Origin: Gallionellaceae bacterium
GTDB lineage: Bacteria; Pseudomonadota; Gammaproteobacteria; Burkholderiales; Gallionellaceae
DNA length: 11,953 bases
NCBI GenBank assembly: GCA_003151655.1
Contig: PLYB01000243.1
Span: forward strand, 1-11,953
Direction of reading: 5' to 3'
The translations under genes were made by a program, and so were the position numbers. Below are positions 5,642 through 11,953 of this stretch, one piece after another. The number at the start of each line of letters is the position of its first letter. Within the stretch, counting starts at the first letter, position 1. The notes under the pieces are model-generated. The model made no database searches and was not told the origin of the DNA. It saw nothing but the letters and a program-made list of their open reading frames with translations.

Positions 5642-5653
5642 ACTTTACCATAG
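5642..5653 (-). promoter_or_regulatory. Extended -10 promoter of the OYE gene
   Basis: Minus-strand CTATGGTAAAGT supplies TGG plus TAAAGT; TTTAGA lies 17 nt upstream of TAAAGT as a partial -35 (four of six). The start of transcription would be near 5635, giving a leader of about 24 nt. Confidence 0.5.
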
Positions 5654-5758
5654 TCAGCGACGACTCTAAACCACGGGGGAGGGGTTTGCATTGTTGTTGT
5701 TTCAAGGATGATGTAACAGATAAAAATGTGAGCGTTCCGATCATGTGTTCATATGGGC

Positions 5759-5817
5759 GTAAAGTTGTGTAAATATCAATGAGCGTGCTGTTAAACAATT
5801 GGGCACTTCATTATGAT
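5759..5817 (+). promoter_or_regulatory. CpxR box and -10 of the Cpx-type operon
   Basis: GTAAA (5759-5763), five bases, then GTAAA (5769-5773) exactly matches the published CpxR consensus GTAAA-N5-GTAAA. TATGAT at 5812-5817 is a good -10, with no decent -35, as expected of an activated promoter. Transcription would start near 5824, putting the box centre around -58. The response regulator encoded just downstream is CpxR-like, so positive autoregulation is the natural reading. Confidence 0.65.
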
Positions 5818-5851
5818 TCGCGCGCGCCATTAAACGAACCGGATAGAAGCT

Positions 5852-6541
5852 ATGGTAAAAGTCTTGCTGATTGATGACGATGTTGAGCTGGTCGGAATGC
5901 TGGGAGAATATCTGGAGCAGGAGAGCTTTGCAGTCAAGGCGGTGCACGATGGCGATGCGGGGCTATTTGAAGCTTTGTCCGGGAATTATGCAATTGCGGT
6001 GCTGGATGTGATGATGCCACGCATGAACGGCATCGAAACTTTGCGTCGCATCCGTATGCAAAGCCGTATGCCGATTATTATGCTGACCGCCAAGGGCGAT
6101 GATACGGATCGAATCGTCGGCCTTGAGTTGGGCGCTGACGACTATGTACCCAAGCCTTGCACGCCACGTGAGTTGACTGCCCGCATCAGGGCAATTCTGC
6201 GCCGTACGCAAACCTCATCAATTGATGAAGGATTATCGCAAGTGCTTGAGGTGGGGCATTTGAAAATGTGGCCGTCGCAACGACGTGCGGAGTGGGATAG
6301 CAAGCCCCTTGATTTGACCAGCACCGAGTTCAATTTACTGGAAGTGTTGGTGAGGCAGGCAGGGCAACCTGTCAGTAAAAATATATTGTCCGAGCAGGGG
6401 CTAGGACGTCCGCTGGCGCGCTTTGAACGCAGCATCGACGTTCACATGAGCAGCATCCGCCAAAAGCTGGGAGCCTTGCCGGATGGACGTTCCTGTATCC
6501 AGACAGTCTATCGGCAGGGCTACCAGTTCATCAAGGAGTAA
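5852..6541 (+). CDS. cpxR: OmpR/CpxR-family response regulator
   Basis: A 229-residue two-component response regulator. The receiver domain (1-115) keeps the acidic pair Asp8-Asp9, the phospho-acceptor Asp52 (VLDVMMP), Thr79 and Lys101 (GADDYVPKP). The winged-helix DNA-binding domain (about 130-228) carries LTSTEFNLLEVLV, RPLARFERSIDVHMSSIRQKL and a C-terminal wing with VYRQGYQF. Across its length it resembles E. coli CpxR more than OmpR or PhoP, including GIETLRRIR and RELTARIRAILRR. A CpxR-type box precedes it, supporting both the assignment and autoregulation. The ribosome site is modest (GGATAGA before the ATG). The kinase gene starts three bases after its stop. CpxR proper in gammaproteobacteria controls envelope-protein folding genes; the regulon here is unknown. 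Confidence 0.88.
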   Translation: MVKVLLIDDDVELVGMLGEYLEQESFAVKAVHDGDAGLFEALSGNYAIAVLDVMMPRMNGIETLRRIRMQSRMPIIMLTAKGDDTDRIVGLELGADDYVPKPCTPRELTARIRAILRRTQTSSIDEGLSQVLEVGHLKMWPSQRRAEWDSKPLDLTSTEFNLLEVLVRQAGQPVSKNILSEQGLGRPLARFERSIDVHMSSIRQKLGALPDGRSCIQTVYRQGYQFIKE

Positions 6542-6544
6542 AGC

Positions 6545-7885
6545 GTGGGCCGTTTATTTTGGAAATTTTTCTTTTTTATCTGGCTGGGACAATTGACCAC
6601 CATTCTGGGAGTCAGTGCGGTTTGGATTTGGCATCATAATGAAAATCTAAAAAGAGGCGAAATAGAAAACGTTTCGCCGGTTACTTTTGTGGTCAAGTCT
6701 GCTGCCGCCACGTTGCAATACGGTGGGCCGGAAGCGCTGCGAAATATGCTTCAGACCAATCCGTCAGTTTATGCGGTGGATGAATCGGGGCATGAAATCC
6801 TCGGGCGTGCAGTTATTCCTGACGCAATAATTCAGGCTCGTGCGCTGCTAAATAATAATGATGGGGCAAACTCGACGGTAAAGCAGGTAAAAATTGCCGG
6901 GAATTCCTACCTATTATATTTGCCGACGGTGGAAGGCTTACCCACGCCCAAGATATCACCGAAGCGTTTGTTTCCGTGGTTTTGGCTGGTCGGTGGAACC
7001 ATTGCCAGCTTGGTTTTTGCATCGCTGTTGGCATGGTATTTTTCCAAGCCGATCAGGCATTTGCGAACCGCATTTGAATCAGTCGCGTCGGGAAAATTTA
7101 ATGTCGATCTGAATGCCATTATGGGCGGGCGGCGTGATGATCTTGCCGATCTCGGACGGGATTTTGATCGAATGACCAGCCAACTCAGAGCGTTGATTGA
7201 GGGGCAGCGCAGGTTGTTGCATGACATCTCGCACGAGCTGCGTTCTCCCTTGGCAAGATTGCAAGTGGCCATCGGCTTGGCGCGACAGCAACCCGAAAAG
7301 CTGGAATCGTCGATGGTGCGTATCGAGCGCGAAAGCATACGCATGGATCAGTTGGTCGGAGAATTGCTGACGCTATCCAAGTTGGATGCGGGGGTGACGG
7401 ATTCCATGAAAGAAACCATAGCGCCGGACGAATTGCTGGCGGACATCGTCGAAGATGCACAGTTTGAAGCCAGAGCACAGGGCAAAGAAGTCGAGCTGGT
7501 CGGCGAGGTCAAAATTTTCATTCAAGGCAGTGCCGAGTTACTTCATCGGGCAATCGAGAACGTGATCAGGAATGCGATTAAACACGCGCCGGTCGGCTCA
7601 AGCGTGGTGGTGGCGACAAGCAAAGATGATGCTTCACAATTAAAAATCTCTATTCTTGATACAGGTTCCGGCGTGGAGGTGTCTGAATTGGAACTCATTT
7701 TCGAGCCATTTTTCCGCAGCAATAGTCCCGGCAATAATGCGGACGGTCACGGCTTGGGTTTGGCGATTGCGCGCCGCGTGCTTGGGGCGCATGGCGGCAA
7801 TATTCGTGCGTCGAATCGTGCAACGGGCGGGCTGTGCGTCGAAATGATGATTCCTATTGCGGATGCGATAAATCGGGCAGCCTAA
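6545..7885 (+). CDS. cpxA: CpxA-type sensor histidine kinase
   Basis: A 446-residue inner-membrane kinase starting at GTG, with AAGGAG overlapping the end of the regulator gene. Order: transmembrane helix 1 (about 6-28), a periplasmic sensor domain of about 115 residues (29-142), transmembrane helix 2 (143-165), HAMP (166-218), HisKA with the H-box HDISHELRSPLARLQ and phospho-acceptor His230, and a HATPase domain with the N-box (AIENVIRNAIKHAP), DTGSG, FEPFFR and GHGLGLAIARR. The HELRSPLARLQ form of the H-box and the partner resemble the CpxA/RstB branch; E. coli CpxA is 457 residues. It is expected to phosphorylate Asp52 of the adjacent regulator in response to envelope stress, and family members also dephosphorylate it. 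The sensor domain is not conserved enough to say what it detects. No clear terminator follows in the 265-nt gap. Confidence 0.9.
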   Translation: MGRLFWKFFFFIWLGQLTTILGVSAVWIWHHNENLKRGEIENVSPVTFVVKSAAATLQYGGPEALRNMLQTNPSVYAVDESGHEILGRAVIPDAIIQARALLNNNDGANSTVKQVKIAGNSYLLYLPTVEGLPTPKISPKRLFPWFWLVGGTIASLVFASLLAWYFSKPIRHLRTAFESVASGKFNVDLNAIMGGRRDDLADLGRDFDRMTSQLRALIEGQRRLLHDISHELRSPLARLQVAIGLARQQPEKLESSMVRIERESIRMDQLVGELLTLSKLDAGVTDSMKETIAPDELLADIVEDAQFEARAQGKEVELVGEVKIFIQGSAELLHRAIENVIRNAIKHAPVGSSVVVATSKDDASQLKISILDTGSGVEVSELELIFEPFFRSNSPGNNADGHGLGLAIARRVLGAHGGNIRASNRATGGLCVEMMIPIADAINRAA

Positions 7886-8012
7886 CAAGCGGCGTGAGGA
7901 AGGGGCAACCGTGATCTTGCCATTTTTAATGGAGGATTTGCTGCATCGTTCAATCCGAAGGCGGTGAAGCGGCCTCATGGTTTCTGCCGGACAGGCTTTG
8001 AGTGCGTCTTCT

Positions 8013-8043
8013 TTGAGCAGATTAGGGCTCAGTGTGCTACCAT
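8013..8043 (+). promoter_or_regulatory. Weak candidate promoter upstream of surE
   Basis: TTGAGC (8013-8018) and an extended -10 TG-C-TACCAT (8035-8043) with a 19-nt spacer would start transcription near 8050 and leave a 100-nt leader. The long spacer makes this tentative. Other short frames in 7886-8150 lack ribosome sites. Confidence 0.25.
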
Positions 8044-8150
8044 GGCACTCGAAATTATTGCTGAATAATCATGGGTGGTGTGATGCATGTACCGACCTGG
8101 ATGAACCTCTAACCTTATTGATCTCCGAATTTTGAAATTTCTCTGTTCCG

Positions 8151-8900
8151 ATGCGTATCCTGCTTAGCAACGACGATGGTTATTTTGCACCCGGTCTGGC
8201 GTGTTTGGCGACACATCTCTCCGCGATTGCCGATGTCGTGGTCGTGGCTCCTGAGCGTGACCGCAGTGGTGCAAGCAATTCCCTCACGCTTGATCGTCCG
8301 CTTAACTTGAAGAAAGCCGATAGCGGCTTTTACTATGTAAATGGCACGCCTACCGATTGCGTTCACTTGGCGGTCACGGGGATGCTGGACACCCAGCCGG
8401 ACATGGTTATTTCCGGCATCAATTCCGGTGCCAATATGGGTGACGACACTATTTATTCGGGCACGGTCGCTGCCGCCACGGAAGGTTTTTTGCTGGGCAT
8501 TCCGGCGATCGCCATATCGCTGGCCGGGCACGAGTTGGCGCATTACGAAACCGCTGCGCGAGTGGCGGTAGAGCTGGTGCAGCGTTTCGAAAAAAACACG
8601 CATACCGCACCTTGGCTACTCAATGTGAATGTGCCGGATGTCGCTTACGAACAACTGCAAGGGACTGAGGTGACGCGTCTGGGCAAGCGTCACAAAGCCG
8701 AGCCCGTGGTTAAAGCCAGCAATCCGCACGGGCAGACCGTGTATTGGGTAGGCGCAGCAGGCAAGGCGCAGGATGCGGGGGAAGGCACTGACTTTTGCGC
8801 GATCTCCAATCGTCGCGTATCCATCACACCGTTGCAGATCGACCTGACCCAATATGGCCAATTAGATGCAGTACGTAGCTGGATGGGGGCTGCGGCATGA
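8151..8900 (+). CDS. surE: 5'/3'-nucleotidase SurE
   Basis: A 249-residue metal-dependent phosphatase that removes phosphate from nucleoside 5'- and 3'-monophosphates, and exopolyphosphate in some relatives, in the cytoplasm. The N-terminus MRILLSNDDGYFAPG is diagnostic; metal ligands Asp8, Asp9, Ser39 (RSGASNSLT) and Asn91 (SGINSGANMGDDTIYSGT) are all present. The length is usual. The stop overlaps the pcm start as ATGA, so the two are probably translated together; surE-pcm pairs are linked to survival in stationary phase in E. coli. Oddity: the 20 bases before the ATG are T/C-rich with no Shine-Dalgarno sequence, so initiation may rely on ribosomal protein S1 or on a transcript that starts close to the ATG. 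The start is fixed by the conserved MRILLSNDDG. Confidence 0.97.
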   Translation: MRILLSNDDGYFAPGLACLATHLSAIADVVVVAPERDRSGASNSLTLDRPLNLKKADSGFYYVNGTPTDCVHLAVTGMLDTQPDMVISGINSGANMGDDTIYSGTVAAATEGFLLGIPAIAISLAGHELAHYETAARVAVELVQRFEKNTHTAPWLLNVNVPDVAYEQLQGTEVTRLGKRHKAEPVVKASNPHGQTVYWVGAAGKAQDAGEGTDFCAISNRRVSITPLQIDLTQYGQLDAVRSWMGAAA

Positions 8901-9553
8901 ACGTTCGTCACGCGGGCATCGGCATGACTTCGCAGCGTACCCGTAGCCGCATGATCGAGCGTTTGCGCACTCAGGGAATCCAGGATGAAGTGGTATTGGA
9001 GGCGATGACGGCGGTGCCGCGCCATATCTTTGTGGATGAGGCCTTGGCGAGTCGTGCGTATGACGATGTGTCCTTGCCTATCGGTCATGCGCAAACTATT
9101 TCGCAGCCTTACATTGTTGCCCGCATGATCGAAATGCTGCGCAATGGCAAACAGTTAAATCGCGTGTTGGAGGTGGGTACCGGTTGCGGTTATCAGGCGG
9201 CGGTGCTGGGACAGGTCGCGCGCGAAGTTTATTCGGTAGAGCGCATTCAGCCTTTGTTCAAGCGTGCCACGGATTCGCTGAAGGAGTTGAAGGCACGCAA
9301 TGTGATATTGAGTTATGCCGATGGCACGATGGGGCGGCCGGAGATCGCCCCGTTCGACGGTATTATCATGGCCGCCGCCGCGCTGCATGTGCCGCAGGCC
9401 TTGTTGGAGCAGCTCGCAATAGGCGGTAGAATGGTGTTGCCCCTCGGCGCGCGGGAGCAGTTTCTTACTTTGATCGAACGTGACGAAAAGGGATTCCACG
9501 AAAGTCGTTTGGAAGCGGTTAAATTCGTGCCTATATTGACGGGAAAAGCATGA
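8897..9553 (+). CDS. pcm: Protein-L-isoaspartate O-methyltransferase
   Basis: A 218-residue AdoMet-dependent methyltransferase that methylates L-isoaspartyl residues formed by aging of Asn/Asp, starting their repair to normal aspartate. Motifs: LPIGHAQTISQPYIVARM (60-77), the PIMT substrate-site block; VLEVGTGCGYQAAVL (90-104), the AdoMet-binding motif I; VYSVERI (motif post-I); and FDGIIMAAAA (motif II), with the usual order. Both ends overlap neighbours as ATGA, with surE upstream and nlpD downstream. An internal Met10 (MTSQRTR) is a possible alternative start, since many homologues begin there, but the coupled ATG at 8897 is preferred. Confidence 0.95.
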   Translation: MNVRHAGIGMTSQRTRSRMIERLRTQGIQDEVVLEAMTAVPRHIFVDEALASRAYDDVSLPIGHAQTISQPYIVARMIEMLRNGKQLNRVLEVGTGCGYQAAVLGQVAREVYSVERIQPLFKRATDSLKELKARNVILSYADGTMGRPEIAPFDGIIMAAAALHVPQALLEQLAIGGRMVLPLGAREQFLTLIERDEKGFHESRLEAVKFVPILTGKA

Positions 9554-10500
9554 CAACTCTTGAGATTAATAATAGATCAATTGGCCGGCGCACTTTGCTT
9601 TGGTCGTTACTGGTTTGTTCCGCGATTGTGTTGATCGGCTGCAAGACGCATAGTGGTCGGCGCGCGCCTATCGAGGAGCGTGGCAGAGAGATGAGTGTGC
9701 CTGCGCGAACGGCACCGGCAGCATCAGCCGCTGTAGCCGAGCCGGCAGTAGCCGCCCCGAAAGTTCAAAATAAAAAAATAATGGCTACGCAGAAATACGT
9801 GGTGGTGAAGGGCGATACGATGTACAGCATCGCTTTTTTTCATGGTGTTGATTATCGCGAACTGGCTGAGTTGAACAAAATCGGGAGCACCTTCGAAATA
9901 CATATCGGCCAGCAGTTGCTCGTTCCTTTGCCCGCTGAAGCAACAGTTGCCGAAGGTAAATCTCAGCCAGCGTATCCGGCTACTCAGCCTGGCGGAATGA
10001 AGATGCAACCCAAGGTAGCAAAGATACCTTACACGGAAAATGCTCTGGCCCAAGCGGAAGCGATGCAAGGCGGCGCGCAGAAAGTGGCAGCGGCTTCGGC
10101 AGTTGCGGCAACCGATGTGGAAGAGAATGTGGAATGGGGAATGCCCACGAATGGCAAGATCATCGCCGAATTTTCTGAGAGCGACAACCGCAAAGGGGTG
10201 GATATTGCCGGTACACGCGGGCAGGCTGTGGTGGCGAGTGCGGCAGGCAAGGTGGTTTATAGCGGCAGCGGTTTAAGGGGCTACGGCAAGCTGGTTATCA
10301 TCAAACACAATAAAACATTCCTGAGCGCGTATGCGCATAACGATCAAATATTGGTCAAAGAGGGCCAAAGCATAAGCAAAGGGCAGAAGATCGCCGAGAT
10401 GGGCGATAGTGATTCGAATCAGATTGCGTTGCATTTCGAAATACGCAAACTTGGCCAGCCGGTCGATCCGGCACAATACTTGCCGCTGATAAAGCCCTGA
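9550..10500 (+). CDS. nlpD: NlpD-like lipoprotein, LysM plus degenerate M23 (amidase activator)
   Basis: A 316-residue envelope lipoprotein. Residues 15-31 form a lipoprotein signal ending in LIGC, so Cys31 is lipidated. A disordered Ala/Pro region follows, then a LysM domain (about 82-126; KYVVVKGDTMYSIAF...IGQQLLVP) that binds peptidoglycan, a second linker, and a C-terminal M23/LytM domain (201-312). In that domain the zinc His of HxGxD is replaced (RKGVDIAG, Arg214) and the HxH motif reads ALHFEIR, so it should be enzymatically dead, as in E. coli NlpD, which activates the amidase AmiC during daughter-cell separation. The start overlaps the pcm stop (ATGA). In many gammaproteobacteria nlpD contains the main rpoS promoter and rpoS follows; here a radical SAM gene follows instead. 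Confidence 0.93.
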   Translation: MTTLEINNRSIGRRTLLWSLLVCSAIVLIGCKTHSGRRAPIEERGREMSVPARTAPAASAAVAEPAVAAPKVQNKKIMATQKYVVVKGDTMYSIAFFHGVDYRELAELNKIGSTFEIHIGQQLLVPLPAEATVAEGKSQPAYPATQPGGMKMQPKVAKIPYTENALAQAEAMQGGAQKVAAASAVAATDVEENVEWGMPTNGKIIAEFSESDNRKGVDIAGTRGQAVVASAAGKVVYSGSGLRGYGKLVIIKHNKTFLSAYAHNDQILVKEGQSISKGQKIAEMGDSDSNQIALHFEIRKLGQPVDPAQYLPLIKP

Positions 10501-10507
10501 GCGTGAC

Positions 10508-11365
10508 GTGCCGGAAGACAATCTCAAGGTAACAGAACATAGCCGTGACGTTGCCGGGTTGCGGTTTGTCTATCCTGTAATCTCCCGCCGGGCTGGCGGT
10601 GTCTCGGTAGGAATCAATCTCAACATCAACAACGCCTGCAATTGGCGTTGTATCTATTGTCAGGTTCCCGATCTCAAACTAGGAACCGCTCCCTCTGTTG
10701 ATCTAACTTTGCTGGAAAAAGAGTTGCGTGGATTTTTGCACGAATTGCTGCATGGCGATTTTATGCGCACGCGTGTACCGGAAGAGGCGCGGCGTATCAA
10801 CGACATTGCGCTTTCTGGCAACGGTGAACCGACCAGTGCGGCAGAGTTTGCGCAAGTCATCGAGTTGATCGGCAAACTTAAACGGGAGCTGGCTTTACCC
10901 GAACATATCAAATTGGTGCTCATCACCAACGGCAGCTTGTTGCAGCGCGAAAATGTGCAGCGGGGACTGCGTCAAATGGCGCAACTGAATGGCGAGGTAT
11001 GGTTCAAACTGGATCGCGCCAGCGAGCAGGGTATGGCTCGCGTTAACGATACCCGCAGCAGTTTGGATAAAGTGCGTGAGAATTTGATCAGCGCGATTGC
11101 CTGTTGTCCGAATACCTGGTTGCAAACTTGTTGGTTTGCGCTGGATGGCAATGCACCGAGCCAGCAAGATGAAGACGATTATTTAGCATTTCTGAATGAA
11201 TTATTGCAACGCGGAAGCAAGCCGCAAGGCGTATTGCTATACGGCATCGCGCGCGCTTCCATGCAGCCGGAAGCATCGCGCTTACAAGCGTTGTCGCTCG
11301 AACAAATGGAGCATTTTGCCAAGCGCATCCGGCAGTTGGACGTAACAGTGATCGTTTCCGAATAA
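10508..11365 (+). CDS. Radical SAM protein of unknown substrate
   Basis: A 285-residue protein with the 4Fe-4S cluster motif CNWRCIYC (Cys44, Cys48, Cys51) of the CxxxCxxC radical SAM type, followed by SGNGEPTS (103-110), the AdoMet-contacting GGE-like loop, and LITNGSLL in the next strand. The general layout (GINLNINNACNWRCIYCQVPD) fits the COG0731-like radical SAM group that includes wyosine-type enzymes, but I know no function for this bacterial subgroup. There is no extra cluster-binding Cys pattern such as a SPASM domain. It begins with GTG seven bases after nlpD with only a poor ribosome site, so it is probably the last gene of the surE-pcm-nlpD operon. A REP-like repeat follows 11 nt after its stop and may end the transcript. 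Confidence 0.8.
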   Translation: MPEDNLKVTEHSRDVAGLRFVYPVISRRAGGVSVGINLNINNACNWRCIYCQVPDLKLGTAPSVDLTLLEKELRGFLHELLHGDFMRTRVPEEARRINDIALSGNGEPTSAAEFAQVIELIGKLKRELALPEHIKLVLITNGSLLQRENVQRGLRQMAQLNGEVWFKLDRASEQGMARVNDTRSSLDKVRENLISAIACCPNTWLQTCWFALDGNAPSQQDEDDYLAFLNELLQRGSKPQGVLLYGIARASMQPEASRLQALSLEQMEHFAKRIRQLDVTVIVSE

Positions 11366-11376
11366 GTTTATGTAAT

Positions 11377-11453
11377 GTAGGCTGGTGGTGAGGTACGAAC
11401 CCCAGCATTTCGAGCACACCTGTGCTGGGGTTCGTACCTCACCGCCAGCCTAC
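11377..11453. repeat. 31-bp inverted repeat: two opposed REP-like units
   Basis: GTAGGCTGGTGGTGAGG onwards (11377-11407) is inverted at 11423-11453 with a single difference (a T facing G, a wobble pair in RNA) around a 15-nt loop. Each arm can itself fold (GCTGG...CCAGC around TGAGGTACGAA), as REP/BIME elements do. The GTAGGCTGG...AACCCCAGC form resembles a palindrome family scattered through proteobacterial genomes, often moved by RAYT transposases (from memory). It lies between two same-strand genes and would form a very stable transcript hairpin. Confidence 0.75.
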
Positions 11454-11500
11454 GATATTTAATATTGAGAACTGTTAACTAGCTTGGTCAGGAGTGTGCC

Positions 11501-11953
11501 GTGAGTGCTATTCATTCTTCGCAATTAACTTTCTTTGCGGCACATGCGCCGTTTGACCGCATGGAACCGCCGCATCTGCTGTGGATGCTGGAACGTATGC
11601 GGCTGGCCTACTATGCCCAAGGAGAAGTGATCGTTTCGCCGGAGCAGGGCATCGTCGAAAGCTTTCTGGTTATCAAGCAAGGTATGGTACATGGCGAACA
11701 AAATGTTGCGGATGCCACCGAGGCGGATACCTGGCTGGAGCTGGCTGAGGGCGAATGTTTCCCACTCGGTGCGCTGTTGGCAAATCGTCCGGTGGCCAGC
11801 GTTTATCGCGCAGGCAAAGACACGTTCTGTTATGAATTGCCGGTTGCGGATTTTCATACCTTGCTGGGAATGAGCGCGCCCTTCCGCGATTTCTGTACAC
11901 GCAGAATTGCAAATTTGCTGGAACACTCCAAGCAATGGTATGGACTCCACCTC
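11501..11953 (+). CDS. cNMP-binding-fold protein, probably of the CBS/DUF294 nucleotidyltransferase type (partial)
   Basis: The frame starts at GTG 11501 with GGAG seven bases upstream and runs 151 codons to the window edge without a stop. The visible part begins MSAIHSSQLTFFAAHAPF and continues with a cyclic-nucleotide-binding-like beta-roll (residues about 20-130): YYAQGEVIVSPEQG, FLVIKQGMVHGEQ, LAEGECFPLGALLANRPV, then YELPVADFHTLL and a helical stretch. The phosphate-binding RxA signature of CRP is not apparent, so nucleotide binding is uncertain. This N-terminus resembles betaproteobacterial signal-transduction proteins that continue with two CBS domains and a DUF294/GlnD-like nucleotidyltransferase, but those domains lie outside the window. 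Confidence 0.7.
   Translation, partial: MSAIHSSQLTFFAAHAPFDRMEPPHLLWMLERMRLAYYAQGEVIVSPEQGIVESFLVIKQGMVHGEQNVADATEADTWLELAEGECFPLGALLANRPVASVYRAGKDTFCYELPVADFHTLLGMSAPFRDFCTRRIANLLEHSKQWYGLHL

Noticed and set aside
8071..8112. 13-codon frame upstream of surE as a leader peptide
   Set aside because: No ribosome site and no attenuator structure between it and surE, so there is nothing to support translation.

Overview
The window reads as chromosomal DNA of a betaproteobacterium. The best guess is a member of the Gallionellaceae/Nitrosomonadales, based on the protein flavour, the surE-pcm-nlpD cluster and the winged-helix and Ala/Lys-rich accessory genes. This placement is an inference from gene content; no rRNA or other marker gene is present. 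Most of the window is ordinary core and envelope biology, with accessory material between about 2.9 and 4.5 kb.

Layout. Positions 1-410 hold no convincing gene but contain several inverted repeats that could be a structured RNA or a leader. Next come a secreted His/Met-rich Spy/CpxP-type protein (411-968) and a Rossmann-fold F420-reductase-like protein (1037-1675). On the minus strand, lplT (lysophospholipid flippase) is preceded by a remnant of the promoter, leader and first ten codons of an Old Yellow Enzyme gene. A complete relative of that gene lies 1.5 kb away (4529-5611, minus). Between these two are a secreted Ala/Lys-rich small protein, a candidate plus-strand small RNA with its own terminator, a winged-helix DNA-binding protein and a 38-residue membrane peptide gene with a hairpin leader and a strong terminator.

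From 5.85 kb all genes are on the plus strand. A CpxR/CpxA-type two-component pair comes first, with a perfect GTAAA-N5-GTAAA box in front of it that predicts autoregulation. The tightly coupled surE-pcm-nlpD cluster follows; both of its junctions are ATGA overlaps. The position after nlpD, where many gammaproteobacteria carry rpoS, holds a radical SAM gene instead. A 31-bp inverted repeat made of two opposed REP-like units follows, then the start of a cNMP-binding-fold protein (probably a DUF294 nucleotidyltransferase family member) that runs off the window.

Taken together, much of the window concerns the cell envelope: a periplasmic chaperone-like protein, a Cpx-type stress sensor, lysophospholipid recycling, and an amidase activator (NlpD) with protein repair (Pcm) and nucleotide clean-up (SurE). 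No CRISPR array, tRNA, rRNA, insertion sequence or phage gene was seen.
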